Positions 32,846 to 43,739 of a stretch of 64,000 nt of DNA are shown here, piece by piece. The DNA comes from Siphonodentalium dalli. Lineage: Eukaryota > Mollusca > Scaphopoda > Gadilida > Siphonodentaliidae. The position numbers were made by a program, and so were the translations under genes. Each line of letters begins with the position of its first letter. The first letter of the stretch is position 1. A model generated the notes under the pieces. It was given only the letters and a program-made list of their open reading frames with translations, was not told where the DNA came from and made no database searches. The DNA is taken from contig CP136064.1 of the NCBI GenBank assembly GCA_032622095.1, positions 252,776,484 to 252,840,483 on the forward strand, in the 5' to 3' direction.

Positions 32846-32916
32846 GCATCGGTGGTTCAGTGGTAGAATGCTCGCCTGCCACGCGGGCGACCCGGGTTCG
32901 ATTCCCGGCCGATGCA
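32846..32916 (+). tRNA. tRNA-Gly(GCC), unit 25
   Basis: Consensus gene with T4 terminator. Confidence 0.96.
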
Positions 32917-33077
32917 AAATAAGTTTTGTTCACTGATTTTGTTTGTGGATATCCACCTCATTTTGGACTATGCAGTTTAATTGGGAACTTGAGAAAAACA
33001 AATTTCATTGGCACATAAATTTGTTTAAAGAAAACGGACGGACTTGCGATTCGCATTTCATCGAGCAAAATTACTGT

Positions 33078-33161
33078 TGTCAGAAGTGGGATTCGAACCC
33101 ACGCCGGGAAGACCCGACTGCGACCTGAACGCAGCGCCTTAGACCACTCGGCCATCCTGAC
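33078..33161 (-). tRNA. tRNA-Leu(CAG), unit 25
   Basis: Fully paired copy. Confidence 0.96.
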
Positions 33162-33430
33162 TACAGAAAGACTGCAACAGTATCCTGCTCAAAGTGAGAC
33201 AATGGTATTGTGGATATATTTTAGTTCCCTTCTGGCTGTCGTTGCATTCTTAACGCACACATCCGATTGCTGATTTTTTGGTGGGTATATGATAAATGTA
33301 CGTGATTCTATATAGTTATATTATGGCTATTAAGTTTTCATAAACAGGCCTTCTTGGACATAAAACATAATTTTATATTTTGTTTTCAAATCAGCGAAAA
33401 TGCGTTATGAAGAGCACTGTTTTCATTACT

Positions 33431-33503
33431 GTCCCAGTAGCTCAGCGGATAGAGCGCTGGACTTCTAATCCAGAGGCCGTGGGTTCGATCCCCACCTGGG
33501 ATG
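33431..33503 (+). tRNA. tRNA-Arg(UCU), unit 26
   Basis: No change from consensus seen. Confidence 0.96.
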
Positions 33504-33627
33504 CACAGATATTTTTAAATCTTGGAATCAAAATTCGGTCGTCGTGCCTTGCTGACCTGCAAAGCGATTGTTGACAAACTGTTGAATAACGAATATAATG
33601 TCTTATAAAATGGTGTATTTATCGTAA

Positions 33628-33698
33628 GCGCCGCTGGTGTAGTGGTATCATGCAAGATTCCCATTCTTGCGACCCGGGTTCGATTCCCGGGCGGCGCA
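33628..33698 (+). tRNA. tRNA-Gly(CCC), unit 26
   Basis: No change from consensus seen. Confidence 0.96.
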
Positions 33699-33808
33699 TA
33701 TCTACTTTTTCAGTTAAATATGACAGGCCATAATTTAGCTGACATTTCTAATGGATTCAATTTTTAACAGAGGAATGTCATTTTAGAAAACCACCATTAT
33801 TACCATGG

Positions 33809-33880
33809 AGCAGAGTGGCGCAGTGGTAGCGTGCTGGGCCCATAACCCAGAGGTCCGAGGATCGAAACCTCGCTCTGCTA
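33809..33880 (+). tRNA. tRNA-iMet(CAU), unit 26
   Basis: Consensus 72-nt copy. Confidence 0.96.
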
Positions 33881-34168
33881 ATATTTTCGTCAAGGGGAGA
33901 GGAAGGAAGAATTATCACTTTGTTTGAAACTAAATACAGTAAGAATGTGCGTGTGTGTTTTAATGTTTATATTAAAATATGGTTTTATTTATTATTGCTA
34001 GCAAATTAAAAAAAACGCTTCTTAAATGAATCGTGCACATGCATTTCAAGGGAGACTCGAAATGCATGACTTGTCCAGTCTATCGTTATAAAGTTCAAAG
34101 TCGCGTTGACTTCTCGACAACAAATGTGCTAGCTGCTCAAGAAGCTAAATTTGCGTTCATATCTCGCC

Positions 34169-34239
34169 GCATCGGTGGTTCAGTGGTAGAATGCTCGCCT
34201 GCCACGCGGGCGACCCGGGTTCGATTCCCGGCCGATGCA
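34169..34239 (+). tRNA. tRNA-Gly(GCC), unit 26
   Basis: Consensus gene with T4 terminator. Confidence 0.96.
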
Positions 34240-34400
34240 AAATAAGTTTTGTTCACTGATTTTGTTTGTGGATATCCACCTCATTTTGGACTATGCAGTT
34301 TAATTGGGAACTTGAGAAAAACAAATTTCATTGGCACATAAATTTGTTTAAAGAAAACGGACGGACTTGCGATTCGCATTTCATCGAGCAAAATTACTGT

Positions 34401-34484
34401 TGTCAGAAGTGGGATTCGAACCCACGCCGGGAAGACCCGACTGCGACCTGAACGCAGCGCATTAGACCACTCGGCCATCCTGAC
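34401..34484 (-). tRNA. tRNA-Leu(CAG), unit 26
   Basis: D-stem C-U mismatch as in unit 3. Confidence 0.85.
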
Positions 34485-34753
34485 TACAGAAAGACTGCAA
34501 CAGTATCCTGCTCAAAGTGAGACAATGGTATTGTGGATATATTTTAGTTCCCTTCTGGCTGTCGTTGCATTCTTAACGCACACATCCGATTGCTGATTTT
34601 TTGGTGGGTATATGATAAATGTACGTGATTCTATATAGTTATATTATGGCTATTAAGTTTTCATAAACAGGCCTTCTTGGACATAAAACATAATTTTATA
34701 TTTTGTTTTCAAATCAGCGAAAATGCGTTATGAAGAGCACTGTTTTCATTACT

Positions 34754-34826
34754 GTCCCAGTAGCTCAGCGGATAGAGCGCTGGACTTCTAATCCAGAGGC
34801 CGTGGGTTCGATCCCCACCTGGGATG
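34754..34826 (+). tRNA. tRNA-Arg(UCU), unit 27
   Basis: No change from consensus seen. Confidence 0.96.
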
Positions 34827-34950
34827 CACCGATATTTTTAAATCTTGGAATCAAAATTCGGTCGTCGTGCCTTGCTGACCTGCAAAGCGATTGTTGACAA
34901 ACTGTTGAATAACGAATATAATGTCTTATAAAATGGTGTATTTATCGTAA

Positions 34951-35021
34951 GCGCCGCTGGTGTAGTGGTATCATGCAAGATTCCCATTCTTGCGACCCGG
35001 GTTCGATTCCCGGGCGGCGCA
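34951..35021 (+). tRNA. tRNA-Gly(CCC), unit 27
   Basis: No change from consensus seen. Confidence 0.96.
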
Positions 35022-35131
35022 TATCTACTTTTTCAGTTAAATATGACAGGCCATAATTTAGCTGACATTTCTAATGGATTCAATTTTTAACAGAGGAATG
35101 TCATTTTAGAAAACCACCATTATTACCATGG

Positions 35132-35201
35132 AGCAGAGTGGCGCAGTGGTAGCGTGCAGGGCCCATAACCCGAGTCCGAGGATCGAAACCTCGCTCTGCT
35201 A
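35132..35201 (+). tRNA. tRNA-iMet(CAU), degenerate 70-nt form, unit 27
   Basis: 70-nt form reappears after ten units without it. Confidence 0.6.
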
Positions 35202-35489
35202 ATATTTTCGTCAAGGGGAGAGGAAGGAAGAATTATCACTTTGTTTGAAAGTAAATACAGTAAGAATGTGCGTGTGTGTTTTAATGTTTATATTAAAATA
35301 TGGTTTTATTTATTATTGCTAGCAAATTAAAATAAACGCTTCTTAAATGAATCGTGCACATGCATTTCAAGGGAGACTCGAAATGCATGACTTGTCCAGT
35401 CTATCGTTATAAAGTTCAAAGTCGCGTTGACTTCTCGACAACAAATGTGCTAGCTGCTCAAGAAGCTAAATTTGCGTTCATATCTCGCC

Positions 35490-35560
35490 GCATCGGTGGT
35501 TCAGTGGTAGAATGCTCGCCTGCCACGCGGGCGACCCGGGTTCGATTCCCGGCCGATGCA
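35490..35560 (+). tRNA. tRNA-Gly(GCC), unit 27
   Basis: No change from consensus seen. Confidence 0.96.
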
Positions 35561-35721
35561 AAATAAGTTTTTTTCACTGATTTTGTTTGTGGATATCCAC
35601 CTCATTTTGGACTATGCAGTTTAATTGGGAACTTGAGAAAAACAAATTTCATTGGCACATAAATTTGTTTAAAGAAAACGGACGGACTTGCGATTCGCAT
35701 TTCATCGAGCAAAATTACTGT

Positions 35722-35805
35722 TGTCCGAAGTGGGATTCGAACCCACGCCGGGAAGACCCGACTGCGACCTGAACGCAGCGCCTTAGACCACTCGGCCATC
35801 CTGAC
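35722..35805 (-). tRNA. tRNA-Leu(CAG), unit 27
   Basis: Last copy with the A4-G69 acceptor mismatch. Confidence 0.88.
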
Positions 35806-36074
35806 TACAGAAAGACTGCAACAGTATCCTGCTCAAAGTGAGACAATGGTATTGTGGATATATTTTAGTTCCCTTCTGGCTGTCGTTGCATTCTTAACGC
35901 ACACATCCGATTGCTGATTTTTTGGTGGGTATATGATAAATGTACGTGATTCTATATAGTTATATTATGGCTATTAAGTTTTCATAAACAGGCCTTCTTG
36001 GACATAAAACATAATTTTATATTTTGTTTTCAAATCAGCGAAAATGCGTTATGAAGAGCACTGTTTTCATTACT

Positions 36075-36147
36075 GTCCCAGTAGCTCAGCGGATAGAGCG
36101 CTGGACTTCTAATCCAGAGGCCGTGGGTTCGATCCCCACCTGGGATG
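36075..36147 (+). tRNA. tRNA-Arg(UCU), unit 28
   Basis: No change from consensus seen. Confidence 0.96.
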
Positions 36148-36271
36148 CACAGATATTTTTAAATCTTGGAATCAAAATTCGGTCGTCGTGCCTTGCTGAC
36201 CTGCAAAGCGATTGTTGACAAACTGTTGAATAACGAATATAATGTCTTATAAAATGGTGTATTTATCGTAA

Positions 36272-36342
36272 GCGCCGCTGGTGTAGTGGTATCATGCAAG
36301 ATTCCCATTCTTGCGACCCGGGTTCGATTCCCGGGCGGCGCA
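36272..36342 (+). tRNA. tRNA-Gly(CCC), unit 28
   Basis: No change from consensus seen. Confidence 0.96.
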
Positions 36343-36454
36343 TATATCTACTTTTTCAGTTAAATATGACAGGCCATAATTTAGCTGACATTTCTAATGG
36401 ATTCAATTTTTAACAGAGGAATGTCATTTTAGAAAACCACCATTATTACCATGG

Positions 36455-36524
36455 AGCAGAGTGGCGCAGTGGTAGCGTGCAGGGCCCATAACCCGAGTCC
36501 GAGGATCGAAACCTCGCTCTGCTA
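36455..36524 (+). tRNA. tRNA-iMet(CAU), degenerate 70-nt form, unit 28
   Basis: 70-nt form, as in unit 2. Confidence 0.6.
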
Positions 36525-36812
36525 ATATTTTCGTCAAGGGGAGAGGAAGGAAGAATTATCACTTTGTTTGAAAGTAAATACAGTAAGAATGTGCGTGTGT
36601 GTTTTAATGTTTATATTAAAATATGGTTTTATTTATTATTGCTAGCAAATTAAAATAAACGCTTCTTAAATGAATCGTGCACATGCATTTCAAGGGAGAC
36701 TCGAAATGCATGACTTGTCCAGTCTATCGTTATAAAGTTCAAAGTCGCGTTGACTTCTCGACAACAAATGTGCTAGCTGCTCAAGAAGCTAAATTTGCGT
36801 TCATATCTCGCC

Positions 36813-36883
36813 GCATCGGTGGTTCAGTGGTAGAATGCACGCCTGCCACGCGGGCGACCCGGGTTCGATTCCCGGCCGATGCA
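36813..36883 (+). tRNA. tRNA-Gly(GCC), unit 28
   Basis: Anticodon-stem T28 to A gives an A-G mismatch. Confidence 0.85.
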
Positions 36884-37044
36884 AAATAAGTTTTTTTCAC
36901 TGATTTTGTTTGTGGATATCCACCTCATTTTGGACTATGCAGTTTAATTGGGAACTTGAGAAAAACAAATTTCATTGGCACATAAATTTGTTTAAAGAAA
37001 ACGGACGGACTTGCGATTCGCATTTCATCGAGCAATATTACTGT

Positions 37045-37128
37045 TGTCAGAAGTGGGATTCGAACCCACGCCTGGAAGACCCGACTGCGACCTGAACGCA
37101 GCGCCTTAGACCACTCGGCCATCCTGAC
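37045..37128 (-). tRNA. tRNA-Leu(CAG), terminator lost, unit 28
   Basis: Variable-arm mismatch in the gene. Its T4 terminator is interrupted (AATATT on the + strand), and the next T4 on the Leu strand is roughly 60 bases further, so read-through is expected. Confidence 0.85.
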
Positions 37129-37397
37129 TACAGAAAGACTGCAACAGTATCCTGCTCAAAGTGAGACAATGGTATTGTGGATATATTTTAGTTCCCTTCT
37201 GGCTGTCGTTGCATTCTTAACGCACACATCCGATTGCTGATTTTTTGGTGGGTATATGATAAATGTACGTGATTCTATATAGTTATATTATGGCTATTAA
37301 GTTTTCATAAACAGGCCTTCTTGGACATAAAACATAATTTTATATTTTGTTTTCAAATCAGCGAAAATGCGTTATGAAGAGCACTGTTTTCATTACT

Positions 37398-37470
37398 GTC
37401 CCAGTAGCTCAGCGGATAGAGCGCTGGACTTCTAATCCAGAGGCCGTGGGTTCGATCCCCACCTGGGATG
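37398..37470 (+). tRNA. tRNA-Arg(UCU), unit 29
   Basis: No change from consensus seen. Confidence 0.96.
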
Positions 37471-37594
37471 CACAGATATTTTTAAATCTTGGAATCAAAA
37501 TTCGGTCGTCGTGCCTTGCTGACATGCAAAGCGATTGTTGACAAACTGTTGAATAACGAATATAATGTCTTATAAAATGGTGTATTTATCGTAA

Positions 37595-37665
37595 GCGCCG
37601 CTGGTGTAGTGGTATCATGCAAGATTCCCATTCTTGCGACCCGGGTTCGATTCCCGGGCGGCGCA
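37595..37665 (+). tRNA. tRNA-Gly(CCC), unit 29
   Basis: No change from consensus seen. Confidence 0.96.
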
Positions 37666-37775
37666 TATCTACTTTTTCAGTTAAATATGACAGGCCATAA
37701 TTTAGCTGACATTTCTAATGGATTCAATTTTTAACAGAGGAATGTCATTTTAGAAAACCACCATTATTACCATGG

Positions 37776-37847
37776 AGCAGAGTGGCGCAGTGGTAGCGTG
37801 CTGGGCCCATAACCCAGAGGTCAGAGGATCGAAACCTCGCTCTGCTG
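37776..37847 (+). tRNA. tRNA-iMet(CAU), T-stem and A73G variant, unit 29
   Basis: Outer T-stem C to A (A-G mismatch), and the discriminator A73 is G. Both changes are shared with unit 30; units 39 and 41 have only the T-stem change. Confidence 0.78.
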
Positions 37848-38135
37848 ATATTTTCGTCAAGGGGAGAGGAAGGAAGAATTATCACTTTGTTTGAAAGTAA
37901 ATACAGTAAGAATGTGCGTGTGTGTTTTAATGTTTATATTAAAATATGGTTTTATTTATTATTGCTAGCAAATTAAATAAAACGCTTCTTAAATGAATCG
38001 TGCACATGCATTTCAAGGGAGACTCGAAATGCATGACTTGTCCAGTCTATCGTTATAAAGTTCAAAGTCGCGTTGACTTCTCGACAACAAATGTGCTAGC
38101 TGCTCAAGAAGCTAAATTTGCGTTCATATCTCGCC

Positions 38136-38206
38136 GCATCGGTGGTTCAGTGGTAGAATGCTCGCCTGCCACGCGGGCGACCCGGGTTCGAATCCCGGCC
38201 GATGCA
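38136..38206 (+). tRNA. tRNA-Gly(GCC), unit 29
   Basis: One T-loop T to A change (TTCGAAT), also in unit 30; structurally mild. Confidence 0.92.
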
Positions 38207-38366
38207 AAATATGTTTTTTTCACTGATTTTGTTTGTTATATCCACCTCATTTTGGACTATGCAGTTTAATTGGGAACTTGAGAAAAACAAATTTCATTGG
38301 CACATAAATTTGTTTAAAGAAAACGGACGGACTTGCGATTCGCATTTCATCGAGCAAAATTACTGT

Positions 38367-38450
38367 TGTCAGAAGTGGGATTCGAACCCACGCCTGGAAG
38401 ACCCGACTGCGACCTGAACGCAGCGCCTTAGACCACTCGGCCATCCTGAC
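38367..38450 (-). tRNA. tRNA-Leu(CAG), unit 29
   Basis: Variable-arm stem mismatch only. Confidence 0.88.
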
Positions 38451-38719
38451 TACAGAAAGACTGCAACAGTATCCTGCTCAAAGTGAGACAATGGTATTGT
38501 GGATATATTTTAGTTCCCTTCTGGCTGTCGTTGCATTCTTAACGCACACATCCGATTGCTGATTTTTTGGTGGGTATATGATAAATGTACGTGATTCTAT
38601 ATAGTTATATTATGGCTATTAAGTTTTCATAAACAGGCCTTCTTGGACATAAAACATAATTTTATATTTTGTTTTCAAATCAGCGAAAATGCGTTATGAA
38701 GAGCACTGTTTTCATTACT

Positions 38720-38792
38720 GTCCCAGTAGCTCAGCGGATAGAGCGCTGGACTTCTAATCCAGAGGCCGTGGGTTCGATCCCCACCTGGGATG
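38720..38792 (+). tRNA. tRNA-Arg(UCU), unit 30
   Basis: No change from consensus seen. Confidence 0.96.
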
Positions 38793-38916
38793 CACAGATA
38801 TTTTTAAATCTTGGAATCAAAATTCGGTCGTCGTGCCTTGCTGACCTGCAAAGCGATTGTTGACAAACTGTTGAATAACGAATATAATGTCTTATAAAAT
38901 GGTGTATTTATCGTAA

Positions 38917-38987
38917 GCGCCGCTGGTGTAGTGGTATCATGCAAGATCCCCATTCTTGCGACCCGGGTTCGATTCCCGGGCGGCGCA
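38917..38987 (+). tRNA. tRNA-Gly(CCC) with C33, unit 30
   Basis: Private T to C at 38948 replaces the near-universal U33 with C33 beside the CCC anticodon, likely weakening the U-turn. The loop could also be read as CCC in a shifted register. Confidence 0.8.
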
Positions 38988-39097
38988 TATCTACTTTTTC
39001 AGTTAAATATGACAGGCCATAATTTAGCTGACATTTCTAATGGATTCAATTTTTAACAGAGGAATGTCATTTTAGAAAACCACCATTATTACCATGG

Positions 39098-39169
39098 AGC
39101 AGAGTGGCGCAGTGGTAGCGTGCTGGGCCCATAACCCAGAGGTCAGAGGATCGAAACCTCGCTCTGCTG
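39098..39169 (+). tRNA. tRNA-iMet(CAU), T-stem and A73G variant, unit 30
   Basis: Same two changes as unit 29. Confidence 0.78.
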
Positions 39170-39457
39170 ATATTTTCGTCAAGGGGAGAGGAAGGAAGAA
39201 TTATCACTTTGTTTGAAAGTAAATACAGTAAGAATGTGCGTGTGTGTTTTAATGTTTATATTAAAATATGGTTTTATTTATTATTGCTAGCAAATTAAAA
39301 AAAACGCTTCTTAAATGAATCGTGCACATGCATTTCAAGGGAGACTCGAAATGCATGACTTGTCCAGTCTATCGTTATAAAGTTCAAAGTCGCGTTGACT
39401 TCTCGACAACAAATGTGCTAGCTGCTCAAGAAGCTAAATTTGCGTTCATATCTCGCC

Positions 39458-39528
39458 GCATCGGTGGTTCAGTGGTAGAATGCTCGCCTGCCACGCGGGC
39501 GACCCGGGTTCGAATCCCGGCCGATGCA
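39458..39528 (+). tRNA. tRNA-Gly(GCC), unit 30
   Basis: T-loop change as in unit 29. Confidence 0.92.
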
Positions 39529-39688
39529 AAATATGTTTTTTTCACTGATTTTGTTTGTTATATCCACCTCATTTTGGACTATGCAGTTTAATTGGGAACT
39601 TGAGAAAAACAAATTTCATTGGCACATAAATTTGTTTAAAGAAAACGGACGGACTTGCGATTCGCATTTCATCGAGCAAAATTACTGT

Positions 39689-39772
39689 TGTCAGAAGTGG
39701 GATTCGAACCCACGCCTGGAAGACCCGACTGCGACCTGAACGCAGCGCCTTAGACCACTCGGCCATCCTGAC
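39689..39772 (-). tRNA. tRNA-Leu(CAG), unit 30
   Basis: Variable-arm stem mismatch only. Confidence 0.88.
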
Positions 39773-40041
39773 TACAGAAAGACTGCAACAGTATCCTGCT
39801 CAAAGTGAGACAATGGTATTGTGGATATATTTTAGTTCCCTTCTGGCTGTCGTTGCATTCTTAACGCACACATCCGATTGCTGATTTTTTGGTGGGTATA
39901 TGATAAATGTACGTGATTCTATATAGTTATATTATGGCTATTAAGTTTTCATAAACAGGCCTTCTTGGACATAAAACATAATTTTATATTTTGTTTTCAA
40001 ATCAGCGAAAATGCGTTATGAAGAGCACTGTTTTCATTACT

Positions 40042-40114
40042 GTCCCAGTAGCTCAGCGGATAGAGCGCTGGACTTCTAATCCAGAGGCCGTGGGTTCGAT
40101 CCTCACCTGGGATG
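40042..40114 (+). tRNA. tRNA-Arg(UCU), unit 31
   Basis: T-stem C to T gives a G-U pair. Confidence 0.9.
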
Positions 40115-40238
40115 CACAGATATTTTTAAATCTTGGAATCAAAATTCGGTCGTCGTGCCTTGCTGACCTGCAAAGCGATTGTTGACAAACTGTTGAATAA
40201 CGAATATAATGTCTTATAAAATGGTGTATTTATCGTAA

Positions 40239-40309
40239 GCGCCGCTGGTGTAGTGGTATCATGCAAGATTCCCATTCTTGCGACCCGGGTTCGATTCCCG
40301 GGCGGCGCA
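40239..40309 (+). tRNA. tRNA-Gly(CCC), unit 31
   Basis: No change from consensus seen. Confidence 0.96.
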
Positions 40310-40419
40310 TATCTACTTTTTCAGTTAAATATGACAGGCCATAATTTAGCTGACATTTCTAATGGATTCAATTTTTAACAGAGGAATGTCATTTTAGAAA
40401 ACCACCATTATTACCATGG

Positions 40420-40489
40420 AGCAGAGTGGCACAGTGGTAGCGTGCAGGGCCCATAACCCGAGTCCGAGGATCGAAACCTCGCTCTGCTA
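40420..40489 (+). tRNA. tRNA-iMet(CAU), degenerate 70-nt form, unit 31
   Basis: Last 70-nt copy, with an added D-arm G to A (GGCACAG). Confidence 0.5.
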
Positions 40490-40777
40490 ATATTTTCGTC
40501 AAGGGGAGAGGAAGGAAGAATTATCACTTTGTTTGAAAGTAAATACAGTAAGAATGTGCGTGTGTGTTTTAATGTTTATATTAAAATATGGTTTTATTTA
40601 TTATTGCTAGCAAATTAAAATAAACGCTTCTTAAATGAATCGTGCACATGCATTTCAAGGGAGACTCGAAATGCATGACTTGTCCAGTCTATCGTTATAA
40701 AGTTCAAAGTCGCGTTGACTTCTCGACAACAAATGTGCTAGCTGCTCAAGAAGCTAAATTTGCGTTCATATCTCGCC

Positions 40778-40848
40778 GCATCGGTGGTTCAGTGGTAGAA
40801 TGCTCGCCTGCCACGCGGGCGACCCGGGTTCGATTCCCGGCCGATGCA
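40778..40848 (+). tRNA. tRNA-Gly(GCC), unit 31
   Basis: Consensus gene; the terminator run is interrupted but keeps T5. Confidence 0.96.
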
Positions 40849-41009
40849 AAATAAGTATTTTTCACTGATTTTGTTTGTGGATATCCACCTCATTTTGGAC
40901 TATGCAGTTTAATTGGGAACTTGAGAAAAACAAATTTCATTGGCACATAAATTTGTTTAAAGAAAACGGACGGACTTGCGATTCGCATTTCATCGAGCAA
41001 AATTACTGT

Positions 41010-41093
41010 TGTCAGAAGTGGGATTCGAACCCACGCCTGGAAGACCCGACTGCGACCTGAACGCAGCGCCTTAGACCACTCGGCCATCCTGAC
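41010..41093 (-). tRNA. tRNA-Leu(CAG), unit 31
   Basis: Variable-arm stem mismatch only. Confidence 0.88.
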
Positions 41094-41362
41094 TACAGAA
41101 AGACTGCAACAGTATCCTGCTCAAAGTGAGACAATGGTATTGTGGATATATTTTAGTTCCCTTCTGGCTGTCGTTGCATTCTTAACGCACACATCCGATT
41201 GCTGATTTTTTGGTGGGTATATGATAAATGTACGTGATTCTATATAGTTATATTATGGCTATTAAGTTTTCATAAACAGGCCTTCATGGACATAAAACAT
41301 AATTTTATATTTTGTTTTCAAATCAGCGAAAATGCGTTATGAAGAGCACTGTTTTCATTACT

Positions 41363-41435
41363 GTCCCAGTAGCTCAGCGGATAGAGCGCTGGACTTCTAA
41401 TCCAGAGGCCGTGGGTTCGATCCCCACCTGGGATG
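41363..41435 (+). tRNA. tRNA-Arg(UCU), unit 32
   Basis: No change from consensus seen. Confidence 0.96.
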
Positions 41436-41559
41436 CACAGATATTTTTAAATCTTGGAATCAAAATTCGGTCGTCGTGCCTTGCTGACCTGCAAAGCGAT
41501 TGTTGACAAACTGTTGAATAACGAATATAATGTCTTATAAAATGGTGTATTTATCGTAA

Positions 41560-41630
41560 GCGCCGCTGGTGTAGTGGTATCATGTAAGATTCCCATTCTT
41601 GCGACCCGGGTTCGATTCCCGGGCGGCGCA
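41560..41630 (+). tRNA. tRNA-Gly(CCC), unit 32
   Basis: C27 to T makes the top anticodon-stem pair U-G; shared with unit 33. Confidence 0.9.
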
Positions 41631-41740
41631 TATCTACTTTTTCAGTTAAATATGACAGGCCATAATTTAGCTGACATTTCTAATGGATTCAATTTTTAAC
41701 AGAGGAATGTCATTTTAGAAAACCACCATTATTACCATGG

Positions 41741-41812
41741 AGCAGAGTGGCGCAGTGGTAGCGTGCTGGGCCCATAACCCAGAGGTCCGAGGATCGAAAC
41801 CTCGCTCTGCTA
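41741..41812 (+). tRNA. tRNA-iMet(CAU), unit 32
   Basis: Consensus 72-nt copy. Confidence 0.96.
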
Positions 41813-42100
41813 ATATTTTCGTCAAGGGGAGAGGAAGGAAGAATTATCACTTTGTTTGAAAGTAAATACAGTAAGAATGTGCGTGTGTGTTTTAATGTTT
41901 ATATTAAAATATGGTTTTATTTATTATTGCTAGCAAATTAAAAAAAACGCTTCTTAAATAAATCGTGCACATGCATTTCAAGGGAGACTCGAAATGCATG
42001 ACTTGTCCAGTCTATCGTTATAAAGTTCAAAGTCGCGTTGACTTCTCGACAACAAATGTGCTAGCTGCTCAAGAAGCTAAATTTGCGTTCATATCTCGCC

Positions 42101-42171
42101 GCATCGGTGGTTCAGTGGTAGAATGCTCGCCTGCCACGCGGGCGACCCGGGTTCGATTCCCGGCCGATGCA
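42101..42171 (+). tRNA. tRNA-Gly(GCC), unit 32
   Basis: No change from consensus seen. Confidence 0.96.
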
Positions 42172-42332
42172 AAATAAGTTTTTTTCACTGATTTTGTTTG
42201 TGGATATCCACCTCATTTTGGACTATGCAGTTTAATTGGGAACTTGAGAAAAACAAATTTCATTGGCACATAAATTTGTTTAAAGAAAACGGACGGACTT
42301 GCGATTCGCATTTCATCGAGCAAAATTACTGT

Positions 42333-42416
42333 TGTCAGAAGTGGGATTCGAACCCACGCCTGGAAGACCCGACTGCGACCTGAACGCAGCGCCTTAGACC
42401 ACTCGGCCATCCTGAC
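42333..42416 (-). tRNA. tRNA-Leu(CAG), unit 32
   Basis: Variable-arm stem mismatch only. Confidence 0.88.
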
Positions 42417-42685
42417 TACAGAAAGACTGCAACAGTATCCTGCTCAAAGTGAGACAATGGTATTGTGGATATATTTTAGTTCCCTTCTGGCTGTCGTTGC
42501 ATTCTTAACGCACACATCCGATTGCTGATTTTTTGGTGGGTATATGATAAATGTACGTGATTCTATATAGTTATATTATGGCTATTAAGTTTTCATAAAC
42601 AGGCCTTCATGGACATAAAACATAATTTTATATTTTGTTTTCAAATCAGCGAAAATGCGTTATGAAGAGCACTGTTTTCATTACT

Positions 42686-42758
42686 GTCCCAGTAGCTCAG
42701 CGGATAGAGCGCTGGACTTCTAATCCAGAGGCCGTGGGTTCGATCCCCACCTGGGATG
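42686..42758 (+). tRNA. tRNA-Arg(UCU), unit 33
   Basis: No change from consensus seen. Confidence 0.96.
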
Positions 42759-42882
42759 CACAGATATTTTTAAATCTTGGAATCAAAATTCGGTCGTCGT
42801 GCCTTGCTGACCTGCAAAGCGATTGTTGACAAACTGTTGAATAACGAATATAATGTCTTATAAAATGGTGTATTTATCGTAA

Positions 42883-42953
42883 GCGCCGCTGGTGTAGTGG
42901 TATCATGTAAGATTCCCATTCTTGCGACCCGGGTTCGATTCCCGGGCGGCGCA
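42883..42953 (+). tRNA. tRNA-Gly(CCC), unit 33
   Basis: U27-G43 as in unit 32. Confidence 0.9.
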
Positions 42954-43063
42954 TATCTACTTTTTCAGTTAAATATGACAGGCCATAATTTAGCTGACAT
43001 TTCTAATGGATTCAATTTTTAACAGAGGAATGTCATTTTAGAAAACCACCATTATTACCATGG

Positions 43064-43135
43064 AGCAGAGTGGCGCAGTGGTAGCGTGCTGGGCCCATAA
43101 CCCAGAGGTCCGAGGATCGAAACCTCGCTCTGCTA
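43064..43135 (+). tRNA. tRNA-iMet(CAU), unit 33
   Basis: Consensus 72-nt copy. Confidence 0.96.
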
Positions 43136-43423
43136 ATATTTTCGTCAAGGGGAGAGGAAGGAAGAATTATCACTTTGTTTGAAAGTAAATACAGTAAGAA
43201 TGTGCGTGTGTGTTTTAATGTTTATATTAAAATATGGTTTTATTTATTATTGCTAGCAAATTAAAAAAAACGCTTCTTAAATAAATCGTGCACATGCATT
43301 TCAAGGGAGACTCGAAATGCATGACTTGTCCAGTCTATCGTTATAAAGTTCAAAGTCGCGTTGACTTCTCGACAACAAATGTGCTAGCTGCTCAAGAAGC
43401 TAAATTTGCGTTCATATCTCGCC

Positions 43424-43494
43424 GCATCGGTGGTTCAGTGGTAGAATGCTCGCCTGCCACGCGGGCGACCCGGGTTCGATTCCCGGCCGATGCA
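43424..43494 (+). tRNA. tRNA-Gly(GCC), unit 33
   Basis: No change from consensus seen. Confidence 0.96.
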
Positions 43495-43655
43495 AAATAA
43501 GTTTTTTTCACTGATTTTGTTTGTGGATATCCACCTCATTTTGGACTATGCAGTTTAATTGGGAACTTGAGAAAAACAAATTTCATTGGCACATAAATTT
43601 GTTTAAAGAAAACGGACGGACTTGCGATTCGCATTTCATCGAGCAAAATTACTGT

Positions 43656-43739
43656 TGTCAGAAGTGGGATTCGAACCCACGCCGGGAAGACCCGACTGCG
43701 ACCTGAACGCAGCGCCTTAGACCACTCGGCCATCCTGAC
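43656..43739 (-). tRNA. tRNA-Leu(CAG), unit 33
   Basis: Fully paired copy. Confidence 0.96.
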
